IMG/VR virus record: IMGVR_UViG_3300042197_004335 | Location: 1 to 22,041 of that record | Origin: a virus | Length of the DNA stretch: 22,041 nucleotides | Strand: one strand, 5' to 3' | Shown here: positions 9,669 through 17,173 of the stretch, piece by piece | Layout of the letters: the number at the start of each line of letters is the position of its first letter | Position numbering within the stretch: the first letter of the stretch is position 1 | The notes under the pieces: model-generated | Databases searched by the model: none | The model's input: the letters and a program-made list of their open reading frames with translations, nothing else | Told to the model about the DNA's origin: nothing | Made by a program: the position numbers and the translations under genes

Positions 9669-11354
9669 TTATTTGCCTATTTTTTTGAAGGTGTCCAGGG
9701 TCAATTCTTTGGTCCATTTTTCCGGAGTTTCATTCATCGAGGACGATTCGCCGTCCACCCTTCCGTCGACATCCCTGTCAGTTTTTTCAGGTTTAAATTT
9801 CTTGGGATCTAGATTTTCATGCAAGGGCCAAGGTTCATGCGAGGGCACTCGACGCATTATGCTCTTGACCATCTCTTTGCCGTCTTTGCCTGGAAGGACA
9901 TGTGTTTTTAACATCTTGGGTAACTCTGGTTTTTCTGAAGATTTTTCAGCTTTGGCTGCTTCTGCGGCGGCGCCTCCGTTCATCTGTATAGCCGGTGCTT
10001 CTTCTATGTGTTTTCCGCCAGACTTGATCTCTGTGTTCGAGCTGGCTGAAAGTTTGCTAGATCCTGAAACATTTAACTCGAAATCGTTGGCCACAGTAAA
10101 CTTGACACCGGCTTCGTTGGTTACGTCAACTTCGCCCTGTATCTTGTGTTTCATTGTGGCTTCATACTGTATGTCGACATCTTTTTTCACTAGGTGTTTG
10201 TATTTTTCGTCATAGGTCGCAGATACATCTTTTTTAACATGGATTTTTTGCATGCCATCGACGATCAATACCTGATCTTTGAGGACATTGGTATGCATCT
10301 CTTCTTTGACTTTGATGTTGAGATTGCGTCCAGCTTCTAGATTGATATCTCTGTCGGCGAAAAAATTTAAATCTTGCTTGGTATGCAGGCTAACACTATC
10401 TTCCGCATAGACATCAATCTTTCCGTCGCTGGTTAATTCTATCCAAGCAGTGCCTTTGGAATTGCCTATGTAGATGAGATCTTCTGAATTGTGCAGTACG
10501 ATCTGATGACCAGTCCTAGTACGTATCCTTATTAGCTCGTTGTGTGGTATCTTACTATCGCCCGATTCTCCGTTTTCTATGCTGGCGTATTCTGGTGGTC
10601 CTTCCGAGGGGGCTGTCTTCCTAACAAATTTGTCGTCACCGTCGTCCATGACGAAAGAACTGCCCCCTAGTCTGCTGACAAATGTCGTAGCTCGAGATTC
10701 GCTAAGGCCGACGTAACCAGTAGGACCAGACTTGTCTAAGGGGCCGGGGGTAGATATGCCGAACACAGAGCTAGGTACTTCTCTCCTAGCACTAGAAGTA
10801 GTGTAACCTCTGATTTCGTCTTTTTCTAGACCCTGGGTTTTTAGAGCTTCGTAGAAAGGATGCACCGGTTTTTCTATCTTGGTAGTATCTCCGGGGATAT
10901 TCGTATCAGTGGACAGGCTTTTATTATATTCAGCTACGGGTTTCCTTTCTCTATCTGGATTGTAGGTCGTAGCTGCTATTCCGGGAACCATAAAATTCAT
11001 GTATTCGTCTTGTACACAGCCGATCCAGAATCCCTGTTTAGGATCGCCTTCGGCGAATATCACCATGACTATAGTGCCTACATCAGGTGGCACCATCCAC
11101 ATGCCATAAGACTTCTGTGTAGCGTTATAATTTTGGTTTGGTGTGTTGAATGCGCGAGCGGTCACACCATAAAAAGGAGATAGATATCTAACAGTATAAA
11201 TCTGTCCTGTAAAGCTACGGAGGTTACCGACATCTCTTAACAGCTCTACCGTTAACGACCCCATATATTTGGAATCAATGTGGCTGACTATCTTAGCGAG
11301 ATACGGTCCTGAATCTAGGCTCGAAGACTCGGGTGATCTAATATATTCTGGCAT
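9669..11354 (-). CDS. gp5: baseplate central spike protein gp5-like, without internal lysozyme
   Basis: This forms the membrane-piercing spike at the centre of the baseplate. Residues about 15-130 fit an OB fold, ending in VGTIVMVIFAEGDPKQGFWIG. After a long polar linker, residues about 275-440 contain short beta repeats (GKIDVYAEDSVSL, DINLEAGRNLNIKV and similar) expected of the trimeric beta-helix. The C-terminal 90 residues are charged and contain MRRVPSHEPWPLHENLDP, a segment that T4 gp5 lacks. T4 gp5 carries a lysozyme between the OB fold and the helix; here no lysozyme motif is visible at that place, and a lysozyme-like domain is found on the preceding hub protein instead. The ATG overlaps the upstream TAA by one base (TAATG), which suggests coupled translation. 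Confidence 0.85.
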   Translation of the reverse strand: MPEYIRSPESSSLDSGPYLAKIVSHIDSKYMGSLTVELLRDVGNLRSFTGQIYTVRYLSPFYGVTARAFNTPNQNYNATQKSYGMWMVPPDVGTIVMVIFAEGDPKQGFWIGCVQDEYMNFMVPGIAATTYNPDRERKPVAEYNKSLSTDTNIPGDTTKIEKPVHPFYEALKTQGLEKDEIRGYTTSSARREVPSSVFGISTPGPLDKSGPTGYVGLSESRATTFVSRLGGSSFVMDDGDDKFVRKTAPSEGPPEYASIENGESGDSKIPHNELIRIRTRTGHQIVLHNSEDLIYIGNSKGTAWIELTSDGKIDVYAEDSVSLHTKQDLNFFADRDINLEAGRNLNIKVKEEMHTNVLKDQVLIVDGMQKIHVKKDVSATYDEKYKHLVKKDVDIQYEATMKHKIQGEVDVTNEAGVKFTVANDFELNVSGSSKLSASSNTEIKSGGKHIEEAPAIQMNGGAAAEAAKAEKSSEKPELPKMLKTHVLPGKDGKEMVKSIMRRVPSHEPWPLHENLDPKKFKPEKTDRDVDGRVDGESSSMNETPEKWTKELTLDTFKKIGK

Positions 11355-14119
11355 TATGCGAATCCATCTGAAATATCGTAGATATCGTTTGGTTGAGCTG
11401 TTACAAATTCTGGTTGCGGCGTGCCTACGGCTGCCCCTTCGGCAGACTTGCTCTGATTGGGCAATCTAAAAGCACGCAGGGTTTGGGTAAATTTTCCAGC
11501 TTTAAAAGAATTCGTCACTGAAACTAGTTGATATAAACCCGAGAATCCCTTAGCTATCTCAGTTTTTCCAAAATCTGCTAGGCCAGTATCGGGATCTATG
11601 TCCACAGGCGTCCTAAAATTAAAAATCACGTGTACTTCACCGTTTTGATAATCAACCTCGCCGTTGCTGGTTATATTGAAACTGCCCGTGTTTGACATGG
11701 AATAATTGGCCGTTCCCGAGCTGACTATGTAATAAGGATCGCCCATGATGTCAATGTCGGCTTGCAACATTTCTTCTGAGGAATTTAAAAGCTTTTCTTG
11801 AAAATTTCTTGCTAACAAAGATAGATCGTCATCAGTGGGACCACCGCCGATGCCGCGTCTTCTATCTATGCTAGCACCAGTTACAGGTCGTGGATTCCCC
11901 GGATCTTGGCCATCTAAGAATTCCGCTGGATCTTTTTTGATATAAGGTTTAGTATTTGATTGGTCTTGGCCAGCTGAGTTTAGTTGATCGCGATATCCAG
12001 AGTCTGTTCTATTTCCGTCAGCGAATGTCGTGGTAAAAAATGCCAGTTTTAGATTGATATTAAAATTTAAAACTTCTGTGTTTTTACCTGTATAGATGTA
12101 ATTGTATTCTTTTGATACATTGGACAACAGGCTGGCATAATCTGGTTTAGTGTTAGGGTGTGTTAGTCTCGACGAATGCGCTCTATATTTCACTATTCTA
12201 TACTGTATTTTGTAGGCTGGTCGACCTGTGCCCTGCGCTGGTGATATCGGAACAAACCCTGTTTCGATCCTAAACCAATCTATCATCCCGATCGGTTGTT
12301 GTACTTTTGATTCTAGAGATTTTTTACAATATTCGGTGTGCATCATGACTTCGTTGATTATAGAAATCATCGACGTTCCTTGTTTAAACTGAAACTGTCT
12401 GTTATTAGGATCATACTTTATATTTTTTCTATTAACATTATTATTTTCGATGACGTCTGACTCCTTGGATCCTGCCGTGGCTCCGCCTGTGTTCGCAGTA
12501 AATTTAAATTTAGTGTCTGCTAGATCGGTGGATCCCTCAGGAAACACTATCTCTACTTCGTCTGGAACGACCTTGGAATCTTTTACTAGGTCTTTGTTTC
12601 TACGATTGATCGCACCTTCTAGACTATCATCGGACTGCTTTAGGAGCTCTCCTAACGTATACGGACCGTTTTTCTTAAAAGAAAAAGAAATATCGCTTTT
12701 AATCTTACTGTAATTGTCTGAAAGAGCTTGCTCAGTCCACGGTATCGCAGAAATCTTATACCTAGATCCTTTGGTGTCTACATCGATCTCAACATTGGTC
12801 AATCTCAGAGCGACGTATCTAGTAGTGTTATCTATGGTTATAGGAGATCCGTCATCGTCATAGCCAACGAATTCGACCATTAAAACAAAAGCACCATTGG
12901 CGTAGTTTCCTGCTGTAGGATCTGCTTTTAGGGTAGCTACCTGTAATGCCTGAAGGAACAGTCCTATACTATAAGGTTCGACGATGTCAAAAGTGATATT
13001 CGTAACATTAGTGCCTTTGGATATGCGGCTATAGCCGATCAAAGATTCAATCTCAACATCGCCGAAATAAAACTCCCAGTCGCCGCCGTCGATGGTAACA
13101 CGGCTATCCGGACCGTTCCCAGATTCTACTATTTTAATCATTTGCGTGGGTTCGATGATGCTAGATAAAGATGCTGCAGGATACGCTCCAAGAGTTAATT
13201 TATAGTTAAACACAGAGAATTCTGACAGAGAGTTTGGCAATATTCCCGATGTCTGTCCTGCGACTCCTTGATTTCCTGACGCTGTAAACCACGAATCCTG
13301 TTCTGCTAGTATCCTAGTCTGCTCCGAATTGATGTCTGTTCCGTATCTATCAGCCGTGGTTTCTTGGAACTTCCTATATTCCGCAGCTTCGGCATCACCG
13401 AGCTCGCCGTCCTCGGTAGCACCTCTATAGATGTTTTGATTTGGTGTTTTTCTTATTTCGTTGCCGGCTGCAGTAGGTCTTCCGCTGTCTAACACTCGAC
13501 GGCGGGCAACTTCTTCCGGTGTAATCGCGTCAGGATCTCCAGATTGTTCTTGTCTCCTCGTAGCCTCAGCTCGATCTCTGTCTGTTACCTGTGCTGACTG
13601 TGGTGAGCTCTGTGCATTAGAAACTGCGGTCTTGCCTAGAGAAAAATAATCTCGATTAGTGGCACCGTTGGCATCGGTCCGGATGGCACCCTTAGATAAG
13701 TCTCTGGCACCGCCTGCTCCGCTGATGTGAGACGCGGCAGCATATCCTCCAATATCTGATTCTGGAGTATTAGAATCAACGACTCCCAGTCTTTTTAAGA
13801 TTTTGACATTCTGGCTGGCATATCTGTCAAACGCTTGATCCTGCAGTTCAGGGCTGTTTAAGAAAGTTTGTTTACCTCCTTTAACCGTCCATACGTTAGG
13901 ATCGTTTAATTTAGCATTATTTGTTACGTCAGACTGATTGGGATTATATGTGCCTTTTTTAACTAAGCCAACATCTTGCAGCGCAGCGGTACCGAATTGA
14001 TATCCACCAATGTAGCCTCTTTGATTTCCTGGTTGTTGATAATCATTAGAGCTTTCTCTAAATCTCACAGCATCCCGAACTGCTTTTGCTGATTCTGGTG
14101 AGAGGTCAGTGATGGCCAT
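11354..14119 (-). CDS. baseplate hub protein (gp27-like) with N-terminal lysozyme-like domain
   Basis: A 921-residue protein. Residues 1-165 look like a muramidase or transglycosylase domain: FRESSNDY places a candidate catalytic Glu at residue 22, followed by RGYIGGYQFGTAAL at about 34-47 and a conserved AAASHISGAGGA segment. A Gln/Arg/Glu-rich linker covers about 165-285. The rest resembles large hub proteins of marine T4-like phages: a beta-rich core, then DWFRIETGF and, near the end, GDPYYIVSSG and FSGLYQLVSVTNSF followed by KFTQTLRAFRLPN. The position between gp53 and gp5 suits the hub that holds the spike (gp27 in T4). ATG 14119 is six bases after the gp53 stop. Hub assignment comes from position and pattern and is less certain than the lysozyme-like domain. 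Confidence 0.75.
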   Translation of the reverse strand: MAITDLSPESAKAVRDAVRFRESSNDYQQPGNQRGYIGGYQFGTAALQDVGLVKKGTYNPNQSDVTNNAKLNDPNVWTVKGGKQTFLNSPELQDQAFDRYASQNVKILKRLGVVDSNTPESDIGGYAAASHISGAGGARDLSKGAIRTDANGATNRDYFSLGKTAVSNAQSSPQSAQVTDRDRAEATRRQEQSGDPDAITPEEVARRRVLDSGRPTAAGNEIRKTPNQNIYRGATEDGELGDAEAAEYRKFQETTADRYGTDINSEQTRILAEQDSWFTASGNQGVAGQTSGILPNSLSEFSVFNYKLTLGAYPAASLSSIIEPTQMIKIVESGNGPDSRVTIDGGDWEFYFGDVEIESLIGYSRISKGTNVTNITFDIVEPYSIGLFLQALQVATLKADPTAGNYANGAFVLMVEFVGYDDDGSPITIDNTTRYVALRLTNVEIDVDTKGSRYKISAIPWTEQALSDNYSKIKSDISFSFKKNGPYTLGELLKQSDDSLEGAINRRNKDLVKDSKVVPDEVEIVFPEGSTDLADTKFKFTANTGGATAGSKESDVIENNNVNRKNIKYDPNNRQFQFKQGTSMISIINEVMMHTEYCKKSLESKVQQPIGMIDWFRIETGFVPISPAQGTGRPAYKIQYRIVKYRAHSSRLTHPNTKPDYASLLSNVSKEYNYIYTGKNTEVLNFNINLKLAFFTTTFADGNRTDSGYRDQLNSAGQDQSNTKPYIKKDPAEFLDGQDPGNPRPVTGASIDRRRGIGGGPTDDDLSLLARNFQEKLLNSSEEMLQADIDIMGDPYYIVSSGTANYSMSNTGSFNITSNGEVDYQNGEVHVIFNFRTPVDIDPDTGLADFGKTEIAKGFSGLYQLVSVTNSFKAGKFTQTLRAFRLPNQSKSAEGAAVGTPQPEFVTAQPNDIYDISDGFA

Positions 14120-14125
14120 CGATGA

Positions 14126-14425
14126 TTATCCTAGGAATTCCATCAATCTGCTTTTCTTAGGAAGATAGATCCTAGTACCTGCTACGAAATCAAAGATAGA
14201 ATCAGAAATAGTATTCATGTTACGTCTGGCAAACACCCACCAAAGTCGATCAGTTCCGTAAAGATGGTAGGCCAGTAGATCTGGTCTATAATTATATTGA
14301 GATTCAATAGTATAAAGATAGTCGTCGGGCTCTGCTGGCACGGGTCGAGGTACTAGGATATCTAGATAATCTCCTACTGTAGGAGTGATAGTCCAAGGGT
14401 GTTTGTTTTTGTTAATCGCTGACAT
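14126..14425 (-). CDS. gp53: baseplate wedge protein gp53
   Basis: T4 gp53 joins adjacent wedges on the gp6/gp25 ring. Family signs are YTIESQYNYRPDLLAYHLYG, then DRLWWVFARRNMN at residues about 38-72, and a LysM-like end (DSIFDFVAGTRIYLPKKS). At 99 residues it is about half as long as T4 gp53 and covers the conserved core. A TTG at 14431 is also in frame, but ATG 14425 (MSAINKNKHPW) is preferred; it lies two bases after the TGA of the upstream gene, so translation is probably coupled. Neighbours on both sides are baseplate genes. Confidence 0.87.
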   Translation of the reverse strand: MSAINKNKHPWTITPTVGDYLDILVPRPVPAEPDDYLYTIESQYNYRPDLLAYHLYGTDRLWWVFARRNMNTISDSIFDFVAGTRIYLPKKSRLMEFLG

Positions 14426-14427
14426 GA

Positions 14428-15258
14428 TCAAATAAATCCGTTTTTATCTTCGCCTACTACATATTTTCCGTTGACAAAATCTTCGAGATTAAATTCGTTG
14501 ACTTTCTTCCTGCTGTATAGTGGATACAGGATTATATTCAAGGTACTCTTCACTGGAGCCCAGCTTATTCCGCTGGACACATCAGCGTCGTTCCAGAAAT
14601 CCGATCCTGCTCCGGCATAACCTAACCCCGTGGCAATATAATCAACGTCGTCGGGCAGAGTCATCTCGAAACTCTGTACTACAACGGGAACATTATTAAA
14701 AACGAAATCGCCGTACCCACTGAGCTTGACTACCGGTGGCGGTGACCCTAGATTAGCCGAGGTTCCAAAACTCATTTTCGTCAACGATCTAAGAAAATGT
14801 ACTGCTGCTACCCAATATCTAGCTTCATAGGTATCCTCTATGTAGAACTGAGCAGAGACATTTATAATTTCGACTTTGCTGTTCTGATAAGCGAGATAGG
14901 GATAATTACTATGCACCACATCCATAGGCTGATAGTTTGCCGTATGTCCGATTGTTATCAAAGGTGTATAAGGAAAAACTAGACCATCTGTAGTTCTAAG
15001 AACATCGAACAGCTCGCTGTCTACCATAGTAGGGGGAAGGCTTAATTTGACTCTCCAATCGAACTCGCCCATCGATCTCGTTGATACCACCGCTTTTCCG
15101 CTGGGGAGGCCGGCTTCTCCTCCGGCAGGAAAGTTTCCGGTTCTGGAGCTAAACTTACCTATGGCACTGCCTACTGCTTTGGCAACCCCTACTGCAGCCG
15201 TAGCTGTGGTCACGATCGCCGTGGCTTTGGTAAGAAAATTATTGACTTTGCTAACCAT
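14428..15258 (-). CDS. baseplate-tail tube junction protein (gp48/gp54-like)
   Basis: The protein has 276 residues. The N-terminal 40 residues are rich in Ala, Val and Thr, hydrophobic but interrupted by Lys. The core contains DWRVKLSLPP, then YWVAAVHFLRSLTKMSFGTS and GSPPPVVKLSGYGDFVFNNV, followed by LPDDVDYIATGLGY and SWAPVKSTLNIILYP. As I recall, this pattern belongs to the tail-tube cap or initiator proteins gp48 and gp54 of T4-like phages, which close the baseplate and start the tube; I cannot decide between them. It is the first gene of the minus-strand operon. It starts at ATG 15258 with AGAGGA ten bases upstream and a late-promoter motif at 15284-15292. Confidence 0.7.
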   Translation of the reverse strand: MVSKVNNFLTKATAIVTTATAAVGVAKAVGSAIGKFSSRTGNFPAGGEAGLPSGKAVVSTRSMGEFDWRVKLSLPPTMVDSELFDVLRTTDGLVFPYTPLITIGHTANYQPMDVVHSNYPYLAYQNSKVEIINVSAQFYIEDTYEARYWVAAVHFLRSLTKMSFGTSANLGSPPPVVKLSGYGDFVFNNVPVVVQSFEMTLPDDVDYIATGLGYAGAGSDFWNDADVSSGISWAPVKSTLNIILYPLYSRKKVNEFNLEDFVNGKYVVGEDKNGFI

Positions 15259-15278
15259 ACGATTTGGTCCTCTTTATA

Positions 15279-15294
15279 GTCAATATTTATTGAC
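15279..15294. repeat. inverted repeat shared by divergent promoters
   Basis: GTCAATA-TT-TATTGAC has two perfect seven-base arms around a two-base centre. It contains the whole minus-strand late motif CAATAAATA and reaches into the plus-strand -35 box TTGACA. It could be only the chance result of two overlapping promoter elements, or an operator for a dimeric regulator. Confidence 0.55.
15284..15292 (-). promoter_or_regulatory. T4-type late promoter motif of the baseplate operon
   Basis: The minus strand reads CAATAAATATT, identical over eleven bases to the motif before gp6. It stands 26 bases before the ATG of the gp48/54-like gene, with AGAGGA between them. It should need gp55, which is encoded by the divergent gene next to it. 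Confidence 0.65.
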
Positions 15295-15318
15295 ATTATA
15301 AACCGCTGAGTTTATTAT
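15290..15318 (+). promoter_or_regulatory. sigma70-type promoter of the gp55 operon
   Basis: TTGACA at 15290-15295, a 17-base spacer and TATTAT at 15313-15318 make a near-consensus promoter for the host RNA polymerase. The expected start lies just before the AAAGGA ribosome-binding site (15325-15330) and the gp55 ATG at 15336, giving a very short leader. This fits early or middle expression of the operon with the host sigma factor. Confidence 0.7.
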
Positions 15319-15335
15319 TAATCTAAAGGAAAAAA

Positions 15336-16169
15336 ATGAAAAAAGTAAACTACCTTAACAATCGAGATTTACTAGCAGAGATACACAAAAGCAAATGCAG
15401 TTATTCTAGTTTTACCAAAGCAGATTATCATAGATACGACATAATTCTAGCTAGTCTAGAAAAAATCAATATCAGGACTATAGCCGAAGCTAAGAGGAAT
15501 CGAGCCAAACGATTGGCCCATGAATTATACGAAGCAGAAAAAAAGCAGGATCCTAAAGTAAAACAGGCCGAATTTGAGATCGATTATAAAAAGATAGAAA
15601 AAACAGATCTAATCTTTAGGATCATGACCTACGATCACGTTCCTCTAGAACCAGGAAGGAAGCGCAGTCCAAAAACATCGGCAGATCACAGGGAAAAGGT
15701 CAACTTTCCGGCTTTCCAACATTGGAAATTCAATGACAAAGACGAGCTAGTCTGTGTAGGTAAAAGCCATTGGGTTGGTCCTATGAAATCTGGGCGTTTC
15801 TCTAAAGATCACGGCCAGATCACTGATAACCTAGCCCGCATGTTTATCAAACTCTGCGAGCGGTATGCTACCCGTGGTAATGTCCGTGGTTATACCTACA
15901 ACGACGAAATGAAGGGGCAAGCCATCCTACAGCTCACACAGATCGGTCTCCAGTTCGACGAAAGCAAATCAGACAATCCTTTTGCCTACTTCACTGCCGC
16001 TGTGACAAATTCGTTTGTGCGTGTGATCAACATCGAGAAAAAGATGCAGAACATTCGAGATGATATTTTAGAGATGAACGGCATGAATCCCAGTTACACT
16101 CGCACTATTAATGCAGAATACGATGCAGGATTAAAGAGAGAGCAGGACCTTAACAGAGAAGCTGACTGA
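15336..16169 (+). CDS. gp55: late-transcription sigma factor gp55
   Basis: gp55 is a minimal sigma factor that binds host RNA polymerase and recognises the TATAAATA late -10 element, working with the sliding clamp and gp33 in T4. The N-terminus (VNYLNNRDLLAEI) resembles the start of T4 gp55 (YVNNKELLQAI). Residues about 165-255 form the region-2-like core: KLCERYATRGNVRGYTYNDE, then LQFDESKSDNPFAYFTAAV and NSFVRVINIEKKMQNIRDD. Between them is an insert of about 120 residues with a basic helix, FRIMTYDHVPLEPGRK and a KSHWVG motif. It has 277 residues against 185 in T4. The ATG has AAAGGA five bases upstream. The stop TGA overlaps the gp47 ATG (TGATG), so both are made together. Late motifs elsewhere in this window are its likely targets. 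Confidence 0.92.
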   Translation: MKKVNYLNNRDLLAEIHKSKCSYSSFTKADYHRYDIILASLEKINIRTIAEAKRNRAKRLAHELYEAEKKQDPKVKQAEFEIDYKKIEKTDLIFRIMTYDHVPLEPGRKRSPKTSADHREKVNFPAFQHWKFNDKDELVCVGKSHWVGPMKSGRFSKDHGQITDNLARMFIKLCERYATRGNVRGYTYNDEMKGQAILQLTQIGLQFDESKSDNPFAYFTAAVTNSFVRVINIEKKMQNIRDDILEMNGMNPSYTRTINAEYDAGLKREQDLNREAD

Positions 16170-17173
16170 TGTTTAAAAAAATTGCAGCGTTCACCGATAT
16201 CCATTTTGGTTTAAAATCTAACAGTGCCACACACAACCAAGACTGCGAAGACTTCGTAGATTGGTTTATCGCAGAAGCTAAGAAAGAAGGCTGTGAGATC
16301 GGAATGTTCCTAGGCGACTGGCACCATAATCGCAACAGCCTAAACATGCTGACTATGGTCAGTAGCATCCGAAGCCTAGAAAAACTTGGCCGGGCTTTCG
16401 ATCAGTTCTATTTCTTTCCTGGCAATCACGACCTTTACTACAAAGACAAACGCGATGTACACAGTGTGGACTGGGGCAGACACATTCCTGGCGTGACCAT
16501 CGTGCAGGACATATTGACCATAGACGATGTTACCATGGTGCCGTGGCTGGTAGGCGATGAGTGGAAAAAGATGGAAAAACTCAAGAGCCGTTATGTATTT
16601 GGTCACTTTGAGCTGCCGTTGTTCATGATGAATGCCATGGTATCTATGCCTGATCACGGTGAGCTGCAGGCCCACCATTTTAAAAATCCCGAATATGTTT
16701 TTTCAGGACATTTCCACAAACGACAGGCCAAAGAAAATATAGTCTACATAGGTAATGCCTTTCCCCATAACTATGCCGATGCCTGGGACGACGACCGAGG
16801 GATGATGATCCTAGAAAGAGACCGAGCTCCTGTGTACAAAGTCTGGGACGATGCTCCGAAATTTAAAACCGTCAAGCTCAGCCAGCTCATAGACGGTGAA
16901 GACCATTTAATCCTTCCCAAGACCTACCTCCGTGTGGGCATAGATATAGACATCAGCTATGAAGAGGCTAGTTTCGTCAAAGAAACGTTCATGAAAAAAG
17001 CAGGTCTCAGAGAATTAACTCTGATTCCAGAAAAGAAAGATCTAGAAATCAGCACAGACATAGATGTACGACAGTTCGAAAGCGTGGATCAGATCGTGAG
17101 CAACCAGCTGGCTAGCATCCAAAGCGATGCTTATGATCCTAAAATACTACTAGCGATATACAACAACCTATGA
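16169..17173 (+). CDS. gp47: recombination nuclease subunit gp47 (SbcD/Mre11-like)
   Basis: gp47 is the phosphoesterase subunit that, with gp46, resects DNA ends for recombination-dependent replication and takes part in host DNA breakdown. All metallophosphoesterase motifs are present: DIHFG with D10 and H12, GDWHHN with D50, GNHD at 85-88, GHFE at 145-148 and SGHFH at 179-183. At 334 residues it matches T4 gp47 (339). The C-terminal third is the capping and gp46-binding part. The ATG overlaps the gp55 stop by one base and the gp46 ATG overlaps its own TGA (ATGA), so the three proteins are translationally linked. It should bind two Mn2+ or Mg2+ ions. Confidence 0.95.
   Translation: MFKKIAAFTDIHFGLKSNSATHNQDCEDFVDWFIAEAKKEGCEIGMFLGDWHHNRNSLNMLTMVSSIRSLEKLGRAFDQFYFFPGNHDLYYKDKRDVHSVDWGRHIPGVTIVQDILTIDDVTMVPWLVGDEWKKMEKLKSRYVFGHFELPLFMMNAMVSMPDHGELQAHHFKNPEYVFSGHFHKRQAKENIVYIGNAFPHNYADAWDDDRGMMILERDRAPVYKVWDDAPKFKTVKLSQLIDGEDHLILPKTYLRVGIDIDISYEEASFVKETFMKKAGLRELTLIPEKKDLEISTDIDVRQFESVDQIVSNQLASIQSDAYDPKILLAIYNNL

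Noticed and set aside
9666-9673. AATAAATA on the minus strand just before gp25
   Set aside because: It is formed by the last codons and stop of the gp5-like gene and lies only eight bases before the gp25 ATG, too close to give a usable leader.
9673-10215. Plus-strand open frame of 180 codons inside the gp5-like gene
   Set aside because: It is the antisense shadow of a clearly coding gene, with no ribosome-binding site and an unlikely composition (Ser/Pro/Cys-rich).
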